Origin: Flavobacteriales bacterium
Lineage (GTDB): Bacteria > Bacteroidota > Bacteroidia > Flavobacteriales_F > PHOS-HE28
Assembly (NCBI GenBank): GCA_020635655.1
Contig: JACJZI010000002.1
Span: 248,001-312,000 of the forward strand
Direction of reading: 5' to 3'
DNA length: 64,000 nt
Position numbers and translations under genes: made by a program. The notes beneath the pieces were generated by a model. It saw nothing but the letters and a program-made list of their open reading frames with translations, was not told the DNA's origin and made no database searches. Below are positions 35,201 through 44,168 of this stretch, piece after piece; the first letter of the stretch is position 1; each line of letters starts with the position of its first letter.

Positions 35201-37252
35201 GGCACGCATCCCACTGCCGGCGAAAAGCAGGGCGGTGCCCGTGGAAGCGCCGCAGGTGGCGGACAGTCCGCCGCCCTGGATATTGCTCCAGAACGCCGCC
35301 GGGCTGGCCCCGTCGAACGCATCGAAGGCCACGACCAGTTCACCCAGTCCATGAAGCTGGGTGCTCTCGCCCAGGCAGAGCGCGCTGTCCGAAGCGCTCA
35401 CATGCGCACCGATCAGCGTGTTCGGTGTCACCTGCACGAGAACGCTGTCGGTGGCGCTCCCACATCCCAACGGGCTGTTCACGGAGAGCACGAACCAGGT
35501 ATCCGTCATCGGAGTGGCCACAGGGTCCGGGATGTGCGGATCACTGACCAGACCGGCAGGGGACCATTGCAGATCGTACCAGGCCGGGTCGGGTGCCGGG
35601 ATGGCACCCAGTTGGACCGGCGAGAATTGACAGACGGTGGCCGTGGCGAGGTCGTTCGCCGTGGCGGTGAGGCTCAAAGGTGCCGGAATTCCCACATGGT
35701 AGCTGAAGGACATGGCGCAACCACTGCCGGGGAGTTCCCCGGATACGATATAGGTCTCGTTGGTGGACGGGGTCACCGTATAGCTGCTGCTCGTGGCCAA
35801 CACCATGCCCGGGTCGGAGGCGGCCTCCCAGGTGATGTTGGTCCAGGCCCCGGGAGTGGTCAGCGTCACCGGCCCCTGGACGCAGAGCAGCGAATCGTTC
35901 GTCTCGACGGTGGTCGAGGTATTGATCGCCGAGTAGGCATAGCTCTCGCCGGTGCCCATGCCGTGCACATAGGCATGGAACCCGAGCGGCGCGGTCAGCC
36001 GGTGCGTTCCATTCGTCAAGTTGAGCACCGCGAAGACCATGGAGGGACAGGCGGTGTATGGGGTGAATTGGGAGTTGGCGACCAGGGAGCCGTCCAGTGT
36101 GAGCTGTCCGATCAGCCCGGAAGGACCGATCACGGCAACCCGATGCTGCGCGATCTGGTTCGTTCCGATCGTGGTGAAGCGTGCCTGTTGGGTGACGATG
36201 TCATCCGGGTCGAGCACCACCATTGAGGGATCACCGGAGCCCGAGCAGTTGTAGCCTTCAAAGACCTGGGCCACCGTGATCGGGGCATCGGCCGTGATGC
36301 ACGCCGGGTCCGTGGCCCCGTTCACCTCATGCACCTGCCCCGCGTTCAATGTGAAGGGAGCGCCGCCGTCAATGGTCACGCTCGTGCTGTTCTGAGCGGC
36401 CTGGATACGATAGGTGGTGGTGTTGGCCAGTCCGACCTTGAAAGTGTGATAGCTGGTGCCCCAATGTGGCAACGCGATCATCTGCTCGAACAGGTGATCA
36501 CAGGCCGGGCATCCCACGGGCACATTGGCGCACATGCTCCCGCCGAAAACGGCGAACGGACGGCATGGACCTGATGCGGAAGTACCCGCTACATGGCTTC
36601 CCGACAGATCGAGCGAGGAAAGCGCGGACTGGACCTGATAGGTCTCCCCTTGATCCAGGGAGACGATGAACGGTGTTCCTGCGGGATGACCTCCAAGCGT
36701 ATTTACGCTCGGGGTGATCTCCACCTCGGTCCCGTCAGCGGTGGCCACGATCATCAACTCGCTCTTGTAGAACTCATTGAATCCGGGCAGGCCACGGTAG
36801 GCTGCGATCCGGTAGTCGGTCCCCAAGGCGGTGACCGGATAGATGCGTGTCGCATCATGCGTGAAGCTCTGGTAGCTCGCGGCGGTCACGAGCACGGGGT
36901 CCATGGTGGTGATGTGTACGCCCTTCCCCGTGACGAGCTCCGACCCTGTCTGCTCATTGGTATTGGGGATCACCAGGGAAGTGACCGTATTTGCGGCCAC
37001 ATTGAAGTTCTGGCTGAATCCCGCAAGCGGAACTGCGATCGTTCCGGTGGTGCTGACGTCACTGGTGACATAGACCCGAAGCTCCTGCGCGCCGTAGGCG
37101 TTCTGCATGTACCCGAACCAGAAATCCGTGCCCCGACTGGGCAGGTCCGAGTTCTGGGCCACGAGCGGACCGGCAAGCATGGTGCTGAGCGCCATGCCGA
37201 TCATCTGGCGTGAGATACGCGCTGGAAAGAGGATGTTCGCGACCTGTTCCAC
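32237..37252 (-). CDS. Giant T9SS-exported adhesin-like protein with IgGFc-binding and PKD-type repeats
   Basis: A 1671-aa surface protein. The start is uncertain: GTG at 37252 gives a long N-region, while a downstream ATG (MIGMALSTMLAGPLVAQ) gives a short signal peptide. The N-terminal part resembles the IgGFc-binding domain (GTDFWFGYMQNAYG, TSYHTFKVGL). A reelin-like module follows (CDDADPGEDVVLEYSLNGS, RFRWRQLANSGPNQDVWALD). About seven SprB/PKD-like repeats of 65-70 aa each carry LGPDTVLC, LLDAGNPG, WNTGETTQ and SGTYSVTV text. The C-terminus is a T9SS type B (gliding-associated) sorting domain: YVPNTFTPNSDGINDTW, VFDRWGGVLFQT and NDVYVWKMRYRF. It is likely a cell-surface adhesin. Confidence 0.88.
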   Translation of the reverse strand: MEQVANILFPARISRQMIGMALSTMLAGPLVAQNSDLPSRGTDFWFGYMQNAYGAQELRVYVTSDVSTTGTIAVPLAGFSQNFNVAANTVTSLVIPNTNEQTGSELVTGKGVHITTMDPVLVTAASYQSFTHDATRIYPVTALGTDYRIAAYRGLPGFNEFYKSELMIVATADGTEVEITPSVNTLGGHPAGTPFIVSLDQGETYQVQSALSSLDLSGSHVAGTSASGPCRPFAVFGGSMCANVPVGCPACDHLFEQMIALPHWGTSYHTFKVGLANTTTYRIQAAQNSTSVTIDGGAPFTLNAGQVHEVNGATDPACITADAPITVAQVFEGYNCSGSGDPSMVVLDPDDIVTQQARFTTIGTNQIAQHRVAVIGPSGLIGQLTLDGSLVANSQFTPYTACPSMVFAVLNLTNGTHRLTAPLGFHAYVHGMGTGESYAYSAINTSTTVETNDSLLCVQGPVTLTTPGAWTNITWEAASDPGMVLATSSSYTVTPSTNETYIVSGELPGSGCAMSFSYHVGIPAPLSLTATANDLATATVCQFSPVQLGAIPAPDPAWYDLQWSPAGLVSDPHIPDPVATPMTDTWFVLSVNSPLGCGSATDSVLVQVTPNTLIGAHVSASDSALCLGESTQLHGLGELVVAFDAFDGASPAAFWSNIQGGGLSATCGASTGTALLFAGSGMRAAGTNALNTSSGGTIHFQLMIADGTNGCDDADPGEDVVLEYSLNGSTWSTIAQYNEASFPIFSGIDVQIPIGAQSGSTRFRWRQLANSGPNQDVWALDNVIIGINSNTGSNFTWTPSQGLNNPSTPDPMATPTTTLWYKLNVDNGSGCIASDSLSITVAPPFNITLAPDTTICSPAPVQLQAQLSSGNGITYLWSPNNGTLNNAQIAGPVASPTSTTTYSVTATSDIGCEATGTTTITVGQPMSVDASASAVDICHGGTTQINALTQATGAVQFAWTPAVSLTAPTQQSTTAAPASSTTYLATLTDPNTGCTAVDSIRINVAPEYQLQLAPDVTLCNTLGYQLNVQHNVPPPFSINWSPANFLNNPNIAAPTVMFDTTATYQVEVTDAQGCSAVDSIAVIDAFDSLISPVNLSACQGQSLMLNAQFPGCTYAWNHGPTTQTVTVTTTDVYIVEITDPQGCHTVKTFFVNFDPLPVADLGPDTLVCGASSLVLDAQSPGNNVVWSTNATTEQISVTTSGTYGLTITSPQGCSASDTIGVQFAPLPFDQLQDITVCGSTPALLDAGNSGSTYLWNTAETTRTIAPSTSGTYSVTVTTPQNCSATFDALVDIVPLPTVDLGPDTVLCTGQLLLLDAGNPDADPLWNTGETTQVILPTTSGTYSVTITDGPCVASDEVTVTFDPLPEDLLQDVTVCEDQSVTLDAGNPGCTYIWNNAATTQSIHPTVGGTYSVTVTTPESCSATFTAEVAFVAHPVVELGPDTVLCQGDVLTLDAGDQGTSYAWSTGAQTPTIDVLNSGQYSVTVGNGYCQTSDEVHATFNPAPSRLTSHELFTCLDEEPHFVVIDAGNPGSDFDWSTGEHTQVILAGAYGWYFVDVTNPFDCSARDSVVVTEFCPATIYVPNTFTPNSDGINDTWGPVGKNIATLELIVFDRWGGVLFQTNDPLDMWDGTTHGEPVKNDVYVWKMRYRFLEDAGGQVGPWHEQLGHVQVLR

Positions 37253-37324
37253 CGAAGAGCGGGGTGGTTAGCGTGCGTTGATACGCTCCGCCTGCAGGAA
37301 TGTTCCGATGCGTCACCCAGCGAC

Positions 37325-40300
37325 CTAGCGCAGCAGCGTCACATGGCCGACCTGCTCCTGCTCCGGTCCCATCGTGCCCCTGTAGTCCTCAAAGAAGCGG
37401 TACTTGACCTTCCAGACATAGACACCGTCCTGCACATTGGTGCCTCCTCGTGTGCCATCCCAGGCCGCATCACCGTCGGCGCCGGAATAGATCAGCTCAC
37501 CCCAACGGTCGAAGATCATCAATTGCATCGTCGCGATGTTGTAGCCGGAAGGAGCGAAGATGTCGTTGACACCGTCACCATCGGGCGTGAAGCTGTTCGG
37601 GATGTAACACACCGGCGGGCAGTATTCCTGGATGTAGACGGAATCCGTGATGGAGCAATGCAACGGTGTGGTGATGTCCACGATGTACCACCCATAGGCG
37701 TCGGCCTCGATCATCTGCGTGGTCTCGTTGGTGTTCCACAGGTACGTGCAGCCGGGATTGCCCGCGTCGAGCAGGGTCTTGTTGGGCGGTACGTCCAGGC
37801 AGACCACGCGCAGTGCTTCGGCGATCTCATCCGGCAATGGATGGAAGACCAGCGTGACACTGTCTCGGGTGGTGCAATAGCCGTTGAACACCTGTCCCCA
37901 CACCTCCGCGTCGTCCGTGAAGTAGGTCTCCTGGTCGGTGCTTCCGTTGCTCCAGAGGTAGCTCTGCCCCGGGTTGCCCAGGTCCAGCGGCATCGTGTCG
38001 CGGTCGCACAGGGCGGAATCGGGTCCAAGGTCCACGATGGGAAAGTCGATGAACGTGATCTGGGCGTCCGCTGAATCCACACAGAAAGTGGGCGTGGTCA
38101 CCACCACGGAATACGTTCCGGACACGCTGTCCAAAGCAACGGTGCGTGTCGTGGCTCCCGTGCTCCACAGGTACCAGCTGCCGGGATTCTCCGCGTCGAG
38201 CGTCACCGTTTCGCTGATGCACACGATGGTGTCGTGCAGGTCGATCACGGGGAGGGGGTCGAACACGACGTCCACCGAATCGCGGTTGGCACAATCATTC
38301 GCGTCCAGCACCTCCACCCAGTAGGTGGCATCCGTGCTCACCTGGATGGTCTGCGTCTGTTCGGTGGTGCTCCAGGTGAAGGCCGAACCGGGATTGCCGG
38401 CATCGAGCATGTACACCTGGCCGATGCACAGGGAGGTGTCGGGACCAAGGACAACGACCGGCAGGGGATCAACGGTGACCGCCGTGGTGAAGGTCGCCTG
38501 GCATCCGTTCTGGTCCGTGATCACCACCGTGTAGTCATCGGCCGTGGTGACGGTGATGGATTGTGTGGTCTCCCCGTTCGGTGACCAGGCGTAGGTGCTT
38601 CCCGGATATCCGGCATCGATCACCATCGCATCACCGGCACATAGAGAAGAGTCCGCGAAGAAGGTCAGGTCATCGAACGGGACCGTGATGTTCACCGTAT
38701 CGCGCGCGGAACACCCCATCGCATCCTGGACCACGACGATGTACTGCATTGTGCTGTCGAACGTGATCGTGGGGGTGGCCGTGTTCGCATTGGTGAGGTG
38801 GTTGGCCGGGGTCCACGAGATCTGCGGATTGGGCACGTTGTGCACCGTGCTCAACTGGAAGCCGACGGGATCGCAGAGCGTGGTGTCCGCCGTGGCGGTG
38901 ACGACGTAGGCCGTGCTGACGTTGATGACGATATCCTCCACGAGCTGGCAGCCGGTGATCGTGTCCGTGACGGTGAGCACGTAGTCCGTGGTCGTCAGTG
39001 GAGTGGCGGTGGGATCCTGGATCGTCGCATCATCCAAGCTTGCCGCGGGGCTCCAGGAATAGGTCAGGTTCGTCGTGGAACCCTGTATGGTCGCGTCGAG
39101 CAATGTGCTCTCCCCCTGGCAGAGGTCATCATCGGGCGTTGTGATCGTCAATCCCAATGCGCCGGATATGGTGACCGTCACACTGTCCGTGGCGACACAT
39201 CCGAAGCCCGTGGTGACGGTGACGTGATACGTGGTCGTGCTGACGGGCGTGGCGACCGGATCCTCGATGAAGTCCGCGCTCAGTGTGGCTCCCGGGGTCC
39301 ACAGCCAGGTGTGATTGGACCCGGAGCTTGGTACGGCCTCCAACTGGATCCCCGCGATATCACAGATGGCGGTATCCGGGGTTATCGCGATGCTGAACGG
39401 GGCGTCCACTTCGATGTAGACGGAATCCTGATAGGTGCACTGGGTCTGGCTATCGATCGATTCCACAGAGTACCAGCCGGTGGACGTCGGGTAGGCCATG
39501 GGATCCTGCACGGTGCCATCGCTCAAAGTGGCCGCAGGCGTCCAGTTGAACGAAAGGCCGGTGGGGTCCTCCACGGCGATGGCTACGTTGTCGATCGCCC
39601 AGTTGTCGTTCCCTGGTCCATTGCTGCTCAACTGCCGCCAACGGAACATGGTATTGGCCGTCTGGGCCCCCGGCGGGATCGGCACGTTGATCGTGGTGAA
39701 GTTGGGATAGAGGTATTCCCAGTACGTGGCGATGTTGGTCCAGGTGCCACCCCCGTTCGTGCTGTACTCCAGGACCACGTCCTCGCCCGGGTCGGCGTCG
39801 TCGCAAGGTGGTGCGCCCGCGCCGATGTGGATCGCGAAACTGACCGTGCCGCCTGCGGATACATCCAATCCGTTGGTGGTGGCCTGACGCGGGTTGGCCC
39901 CATCGAAGTAGAGCGCGTCGCCATATACCGAACCACAGGCATTGCTGATCACGCCGCCCTGGACATTGCTCCAGATGGCCCCCAGGGAACCATCGAGCGT
40001 GTCCTGCGCGATGATCTGGTGAACCGTCAGGGACAGCTGACTGCTATCGCCCAGGCAGAGGCCGTCCTGTTGCGTTCCAGCATCGTATACGAGCACATCG
40101 CCACCCACGACCTGGATGTACACGCTGTCCACGGCCACGGCACAGCCGTTCAACGTGCTCACGCTCACATAGAAATACCCTGATCGCGTGGGGGTCGCGA
40201 TCGGGTCCTGGAGCGAACCATCGTTCAATTCCGGGTCCGGCCACCAATTGTAGAGGTAGGTGCCCGGTGGGTCGGGGATCACGTTCAGTTGCACCTGTTC

Positions 40301-41953
40301 GTGCGCACAAATACTGATGCTCAGGGGGCTGGGAACGCCATTTGCCGTGGTCACCAGGTCCGGAGGTGAATCGATCTCCACGCTGAAGAAGTACTGTTCC
40401 TCGCACTGGCTCAGGTTCTCGTAGCCGGTGACCACGTAGATGTCGCTCGCTGGTGGGGTGAAGGTGTAGGAGAGCCCAAAGTGGAGCGTGTCGTTCGGGT
40501 CGCTGACCGTGGTCCAGAAAGGATCGAAGACAGGGTTCGGTGGGGCCAGCGTCAGGGTGCCCGTACTATCAAGACCACAGAAGACCGAATCGATCAGGAT
40601 CGGCGGCAATGGGGTGAAGGAGCCGACCGAATACGCATAGCTCTCCGCACTGCCCGTGCCATATACGTACGCACTTAGGCCGCCCGGACAGGAGAGCGTG
40701 TGGCTTCCGGTCGTCAGCGGAAGCACGGCATAGGATTGGGTGGGGCAGGCCGTGTACGGGGTGAAGCTCGCTGCGGGGACGAGCGAACCGTCCAGACTGA
40801 CCTGATTGGTGTTCGCCGTTTCGGTGACGATGTTCACGGAGTGGTTCGTGATCACGGTGGACACCACGGTGGCGAACGTGATGTTATTGATCTGCTGCTC
40901 TTCGGCGTTCAGGATCAACAGGGCCGGGTCCCCCGTTCCGCCCGCGCAGCTCTGGCTCTGCATGAGCTGGGCCACGCTGAACTTCTTGTTCCCCTCGAAG
41001 CAGGCCGGTTGACTGAAGTTGTTGACCTCCACGAACTGCCCCGCATTGAGGTTGATCGGTGCACCACCGTTCACGGTCACCTGGGTGTTGTTCTGATCGG
41101 CCAGGATCCGGTAGGCATATTGGGTCGTTGAGTTGAACGGCACCGAATAATACCGGGTGCCCCACACATTGGTGGGCAGGTCCTGTTCCATGATGTGATC
41201 GCACGCCGTGCAACCCGCCGGGATCACCGTGCAGAGCGAACCGGAATAGACGGAAAAGGGGCGGCAGGAACCGCTGGCCGGAGTGCCGATGATCGTCGTT
41301 CCCGTAAAATCACCGGCCGGAGCGCTGGCTTTCACCTGGTACGTTTCCCCACTGTCGAGCTGGACGGTCCAGGGCACGTTCGCCAGATGGCCACCACCTG
41401 TGGTCGAGGTGGAGTTGATCTCGACCTCGGTCCCGTCCTTGTTGGCCACGATCAGGAATTCGGAAACCAGGTCATTGATCCCTGGATAACCCTGATAGGC
41501 TTGCAGGCGGTAGGAGGTGCCCAGTGATTGGATGGGATAGACGGTGGTGCCGTCCGCGGTGTAGGATTCGAAGTTGATCGCGAAGACCGCCACCGTGTCC
41601 TGGGTCTGGATCAGGATGGCCTTGTTGTCCACGACGTCGGAATTGAAATGCATGGTCCCGGTCGCGCCCAAAGTGGGCACAGTGACCGTGGTGGTCACAT
41701 TCGGGGCCACGACGAAGTTCTGGCTCCAGCCCAGCAAGGGGAGGGTGACCGTTCCCGACGTGGCGACCGGCGAAGAGATGAAGATATCCAGGCTGTTGGT
41801 CGGGTTGCCCTGGTAGTTCTCCATGAAACCAAGCCAGAATTCCTTGCCCATGGTGGGCACCACGCCCTGGGCATGCGCATGTTCGGCCCAAGGCAATAGG
41901 ACCAGGGTGAGGCAGATGGACGTTCGGTGGAATGTTCGGATCAACGAAGGCAT
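37325..41953 (-). CDS. Tandem paralogue: giant T9SS adhesin-like protein
   Basis: The 1542-aa protein has the same architecture as its downstream neighbour. It has a signal peptide (ends AEHAHAQ), an IgGFc-binding-like N-terminus (GKEFWLGFMENYQG, GTRYYSVPFN) and the reelin-like module (CDDADPGEDVVLEYSTNGGG, MFRWRQLSSNGPGNDNWAID). PKD/SprB-type repeats follow (VLGPDTSLC, LDAGNPGSAFTW). The type B sorting domain is YIPNSFTPDGDGVNDIF with MIFDRWGELIYSG and DGVYVWKVKYRF. The 72-nt spacing and shared domain order show a tandem duplication. A degenerate TATCTTGG box lies upstream (41972-41979). Confidence 0.88.
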   Translation of the reverse strand: MPSLIRTFHRTSICLTLVLLPWAEHAHAQGVVPTMGKEFWLGFMENYQGNPTNSLDIFISSPVATSGTVTLPLLGWSQNFVVAPNVTTTVTVPTLGATGTMHFNSDVVDNKAILIQTQDTVAVFAINFESYTADGTTVYPIQSLGTSYRLQAYQGYPGINDLVSEFLIVANKDGTEVEINSTSTTGGGHLANVPWTVQLDSGETYQVKASAPAGDFTGTTIIGTPASGSCRPFSVYSGSLCTVIPAGCTACDHIMEQDLPTNVWGTRYYSVPFNSTTQYAYRILADQNNTQVTVNGGAPINLNAGQFVEVNNFSQPACFEGNKKFSVAQLMQSQSCAGGTGDPALLILNAEEQQINNITFATVVSTVITNHSVNIVTETANTNQVSLDGSLVPAASFTPYTACPTQSYAVLPLTTGSHTLSCPGGLSAYVYGTGSAESYAYSVGSFTPLPPILIDSVFCGLDSTGTLTLAPPNPVFDPFWTTVSDPNDTLHFGLSYTFTPPASDIYVVTGYENLSQCEEQYFFSVEIDSPPDLVTTANGVPSPLSISICAHEQVQLNVIPDPPGTYLYNWWPDPELNDGSLQDPIATPTRSGYFYVSVSTLNGCAVAVDSVYIQVVGGDVLVYDAGTQQDGLCLGDSSQLSLTVHQIIAQDTLDGSLGAIWSNVQGGVISNACGSVYGDALYFDGANPRQATTNGLDVSAGGTVSFAIHIGAGAPPCDDADPGEDVVLEYSTNGGGTWTNIATYWEYLYPNFTTINVPIPPGAQTANTMFRWRQLSSNGPGNDNWAIDNVAIAVEDPTGLSFNWTPAATLSDGTVQDPMAYPTSTGWYSVESIDSQTQCTYQDSVYIEVDAPFSIAITPDTAICDIAGIQLEAVPSSGSNHTWLWTPGATLSADFIEDPVATPVSTTTYHVTVTTGFGCVATDSVTVTISGALGLTITTPDDDLCQGESTLLDATIQGSTTNLTYSWSPAASLDDATIQDPTATPLTTTDYVLTVTDTITGCQLVEDIVINVSTAYVVTATADTTLCDPVGFQLSTVHNVPNPQISWTPANHLTNANTATPTITFDSTMQYIVVVQDAMGCSARDTVNITVPFDDLTFFADSSLCAGDAMVIDAGYPGSTYAWSPNGETTQSITVTTADDYTVVITDQNGCQATFTTAVTVDPLPVVVLGPDTSLCIGQVYMLDAGNPGSAFTWSTTEQTQTIQVSTDATYWVEVLDANDCANRDSVDVVFDPLPVIDLHDTIVCISETVTLDAENPGSWYLWSTGATTRTVALDSVSGTYSVVVTTPTFCVDSADAQITFIDFPIVDLGPDSALCDRDTMPLDLGNPGQSYLWSNGSTDQETYFTDDAEVWGQVFNGYCTTRDSVTLVFHPLPDEIAEALRVVCLDVPPNKTLLDAGNPGCTYLWNTNETTQMIEADAYGWYIVDITTPLHCSITDSVYIQEYCPPVCYIPNSFTPDGDGVNDIFAPSGYNIATMQLMIFDRWGELIYSGADGDAAWDGTRGGTNVQDGVYVWKVKYRFFEDYRGTMGPEQEQVGHVTLLR

Positions 41954-42053
41954 GGATCGTGTCGGGATCGGTCCAAGATATCAATGGGCGGGGAATGGGA
42001 GGCCTCGCCTGCTAAGGTTGACGCAGGATCGTGGTGGGCCGTTGCCGGTGGTC

Positions 42054-43664
42054 TCATTTTTCTTTTTCGCCACTGGGGGACCAGGTCACCTTGATCTCCC
42101 AATCCGCGCGGACACGCACCGGCTCCGGGTCGATCGTCACCGATTCCGGGTCGATCATCTCGTCCAGGATACCCGGGTCCCAGCGCCCGTTCGCGTTCCG
42201 GTCCGCAATGGCCTTCAGATGATAGGTGCCGGCCGGCAGTTCGGGCCAATGGTGTTGGGCCTTCCGATCCATCTGCATGTCCGAGCGGGCCACACGGCCC
42301 TGGTCATCAAGCAATTGCACCAGTACCGGTGGAAGCCACGCGCTGTCCAGTTCCATCTCCAGGTCCACGGTGCCCAGGGTGCGGGGATCCTGCCCTGCCA
42401 GGTCCAGGATGAGCGAATCGTTGTGGGCACCATAGATATCCGTCACGGCACGGGGTTGCAACCGTGCTTCGAGGTCTCCCCCCGGCGGGCCCTCCCACCT
42501 GACCTGTATGCGCCGTGCATGGGTGCTGTCCAAGACGATCGTGGCGGGCACTCGGACGCTGTCCCGCATCAGCTGCCACCGGTTCGTATCAATAGCATCC
42601 AAAGGGCGGGATGCTTCGATCACGATCCGATGGGGATCCGGGCGCACGGCGCGCAACACCCGCATTGTCACGTAGAAGGGCATTTTGACCAAGGGCCGAT
42701 AGGTGAGCGTGTCCAGAACTTCCCCATCCACTGCGAGCACTGTGGCGAGGCCGTCCGTGCGTGTCGTGTCCGATGGCCAGAACAGGAGCGTGTCCTGGTC
42801 CGATGAGACCTCCGGGGCCCAGGTCGGCACGGGACGGTCCGGGTCCCTGTTGCGGAGCTCGGCCCGCTCCACACGATGCGCCATCACCAATCGGAAGGCC
42901 CGCTCGGGGATCACCTTGCGGTCCACCACCTGTTGCACGGCGCTTGCTTCCTGGAACATGGCCAGGGAAAGGTCCTGGTCGGTCGCGCTCGGAGGAGCGG
43001 GTACGACATCCTCCTTGAGAAAGGCGATCCTTTCGTTCGGCAGATCATAGCGGTAGTTGGCGTTCTGGTCCTGCAATGCACGGATCTTGTAGGCCCCCTC
43101 GTGCAGATAGCGCAGGTCGAACCCGCCGGTGGCATCGCTCCGCGTGAAATAGGCCGGGCGTGAATCCCGCAGGGTCGCCGTGTCGGACGCATCGTAAAGC
43201 GCTACGATGCTGCCTTCCACGGGCAGGCCGGTGAAAGCGTCGATCACCCGCCCCTTGATCCGGAGGCTGTCCAGGACCGATCCGGTGCTGAACACGTACA
43301 CCAGGTCCCTGGCCTGGTTCCCTTCGGTCAGGTCCACTACGGCATCGCCCAGGTTGAACACGTAGGTGCGGTCCGGTCTCAAAGGGGCGTTCAGATCGAT
43401 CACCACACTGTAGCCACCGCTTTGACGGACCTCCGGCGCGGGGTCCAGTGGTGGGGAGACGAACAGGTTCTTGCGCGCGTTCCGCAATTGGATCCGCTCG
43501 TTGAAGCGCAAGGTGATGCGCTGCGCCGTGGATCCGGTGCTGCCGTTGGGCGGATCCGCGTTCACCAGACGGGGCGGGGTATCATCCTTCGGTCCACCGG
43601 TCGGATCGCGCACCTGGGCACAGGCCGCGCAGAGCAGGAGCGCACCGGTCGCCAGGTGCCGCAT
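42054..43664 (-). CDS. Lipoprotein with Ig-like (Big_5) domain
   Basis: A 536-aa predicted lipoprotein (MRHLATGALLLCAAC, Cys15) with DPTGGPKDDTPPRLV, the standard N-terminus of a Bacteroidota envelope family. A Big_5 Ig-like domain follows: PPNGSTGSTAQRITLRFNE. Later segments resemble CarboxypepD_reg/CnaB-like folds, with IKGRVIDAFTGLPVEGSI, YKIRALQDQNANYRYD and YHLKAIADRNANGRWDPG. The ATG shares its A with the stop of the fRMsr gene (TGATG). The function is unknown; it is probably an outer-membrane or periplasmic structural protein. Confidence 0.85.
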   Translation of the reverse strand: MRHLATGALLLCAACAQVRDPTGGPKDDTPPRLVNADPPNGSTGSTAQRITLRFNERIQLRNARKNLFVSPPLDPAPEVRQSGGYSVVIDLNAPLRPDRTYVFNLGDAVVDLTEGNQARDLVYVFSTGSVLDSLRIKGRVIDAFTGLPVEGSIVALYDASDTATLRDSRPAYFTRSDATGGFDLRYLHEGAYKIRALQDQNANYRYDLPNERIAFLKEDVVPAPPSATDQDLSLAMFQEASAVQQVVDRKVIPERAFRLVMAHRVERAELRNRDPDRPVPTWAPEVSSDQDTLLFWPSDTTRTDGLATVLAVDGEVLDTLTYRPLVKMPFYVTMRVLRAVRPDPHRIVIEASRPLDAIDTNRWQLMRDSVRVPATIVLDSTHARRIQVRWEGPPGGDLEARLQPRAVTDIYGAHNDSLILDLAGQDPRTLGTVDLEMELDSAWLPPVLVQLLDDQGRVARSDMQMDRKAQHHWPELPAGTYHLKAIADRNANGRWDPGILDEMIDPESVTIDPEPVRVRADWEIKVTWSPSGEKEK

Positions 43665-44149
43665 CAAAGCAGGGGTTCGATGAGGCGGCCCAGGTCCTCG
43701 AAAAGCATCGCGTCCAATGGTCCCAGATCATGGAACACGGAACTGTCCACGTCCAGCACGGCCCGCACGTGACCGTTCGCATCGTGCAACGGCACTACCA
43801 GTTCCGATCGGCTCTGGGCACTGCATGCGATGTGTCCGGCGAATCGGTCCACGTCCGGCACCACGATCGTACGGTCCTCCACCCATGCGGTGCCGCACAC
43901 CCCCCGGCCCCGGGCGATCCGGGAGCAGGCGATCGGCCCCTGAAAGGGCCCCAGGACCAGTTCTTCACCCATGACGCGGTAGAAACCCACCCAATGGAAC
44001 TGGAATGCCTGTTTGATGGCGGCGGCAAGTTCGGCCATCGCAGCGATCGCGTCCGTTTCCCCATGGAGCAAGGCCTTCACCTGGGGCAGCAGGGCCGCAT
44101 GTATAGCGGACCGGTCTTGGGTGTCCGGCAGATGAAGGGACTCGGCCAT
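43664..44149 (-). CDS. msrC: Free methionine-(R)-sulfoxide reductase (GAF domain)
   Basis: This GAF-fold enzyme reduces free methionine-R-sulfoxide. The 161-aa product has the three conserved cysteines at 75, 85 and 109 (PIACSRIARGRGVCGTAW, HIACSAQSRSE). The spacing of 10 and 24 equals that of the characterised E. coli and yeast enzymes. FHWVGFYRV and ELVLGPFQGP are family marks. The ATG at 44149 is preferred over a TTG at 44158 because a TACCTTTG box ends 6 nt before it. Its stop overlaps the next gene. Confidence 0.92.
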   Translation of the reverse strand: MAESLHLPDTQDRSAIHAALLPQVKALLHGETDAIAAMAELAAAIKQAFQFHWVGFYRVMGEELVLGPFQGPIACSRIARGRGVCGTAWVEDRTIVVPDVDRFAGHIACSAQSRSELVVPLHDANGHVRAVLDVDSSVFHDLGPLDAMLFEDLGRLIEPLL

Positions 44150-44155
44150 GGTCGG

Positions 44156-44163
44156 CAAAGGTA
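44156..44163 (-). promoter_or_regulatory. -7 box TACCTTTG 6 nt before the fRMsr start
   Basis: A full match to TAnnTTTG on the minus strand, ending 6 nt before the ATG at 44149 and lying between the comF stop and this gene. It implies an almost leaderless transcript. No -33 TTG is seen. Confidence 0.5.
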
Positions 44164-44168
44164 TCCGC

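Noticed and set aside
33620..36226. Long plus-strand frames across the giant adhesin
   Set aside because: They arise from codon bias in the repeats of the minus-strand gene and have Gly/Arg/His-rich nonsense composition.
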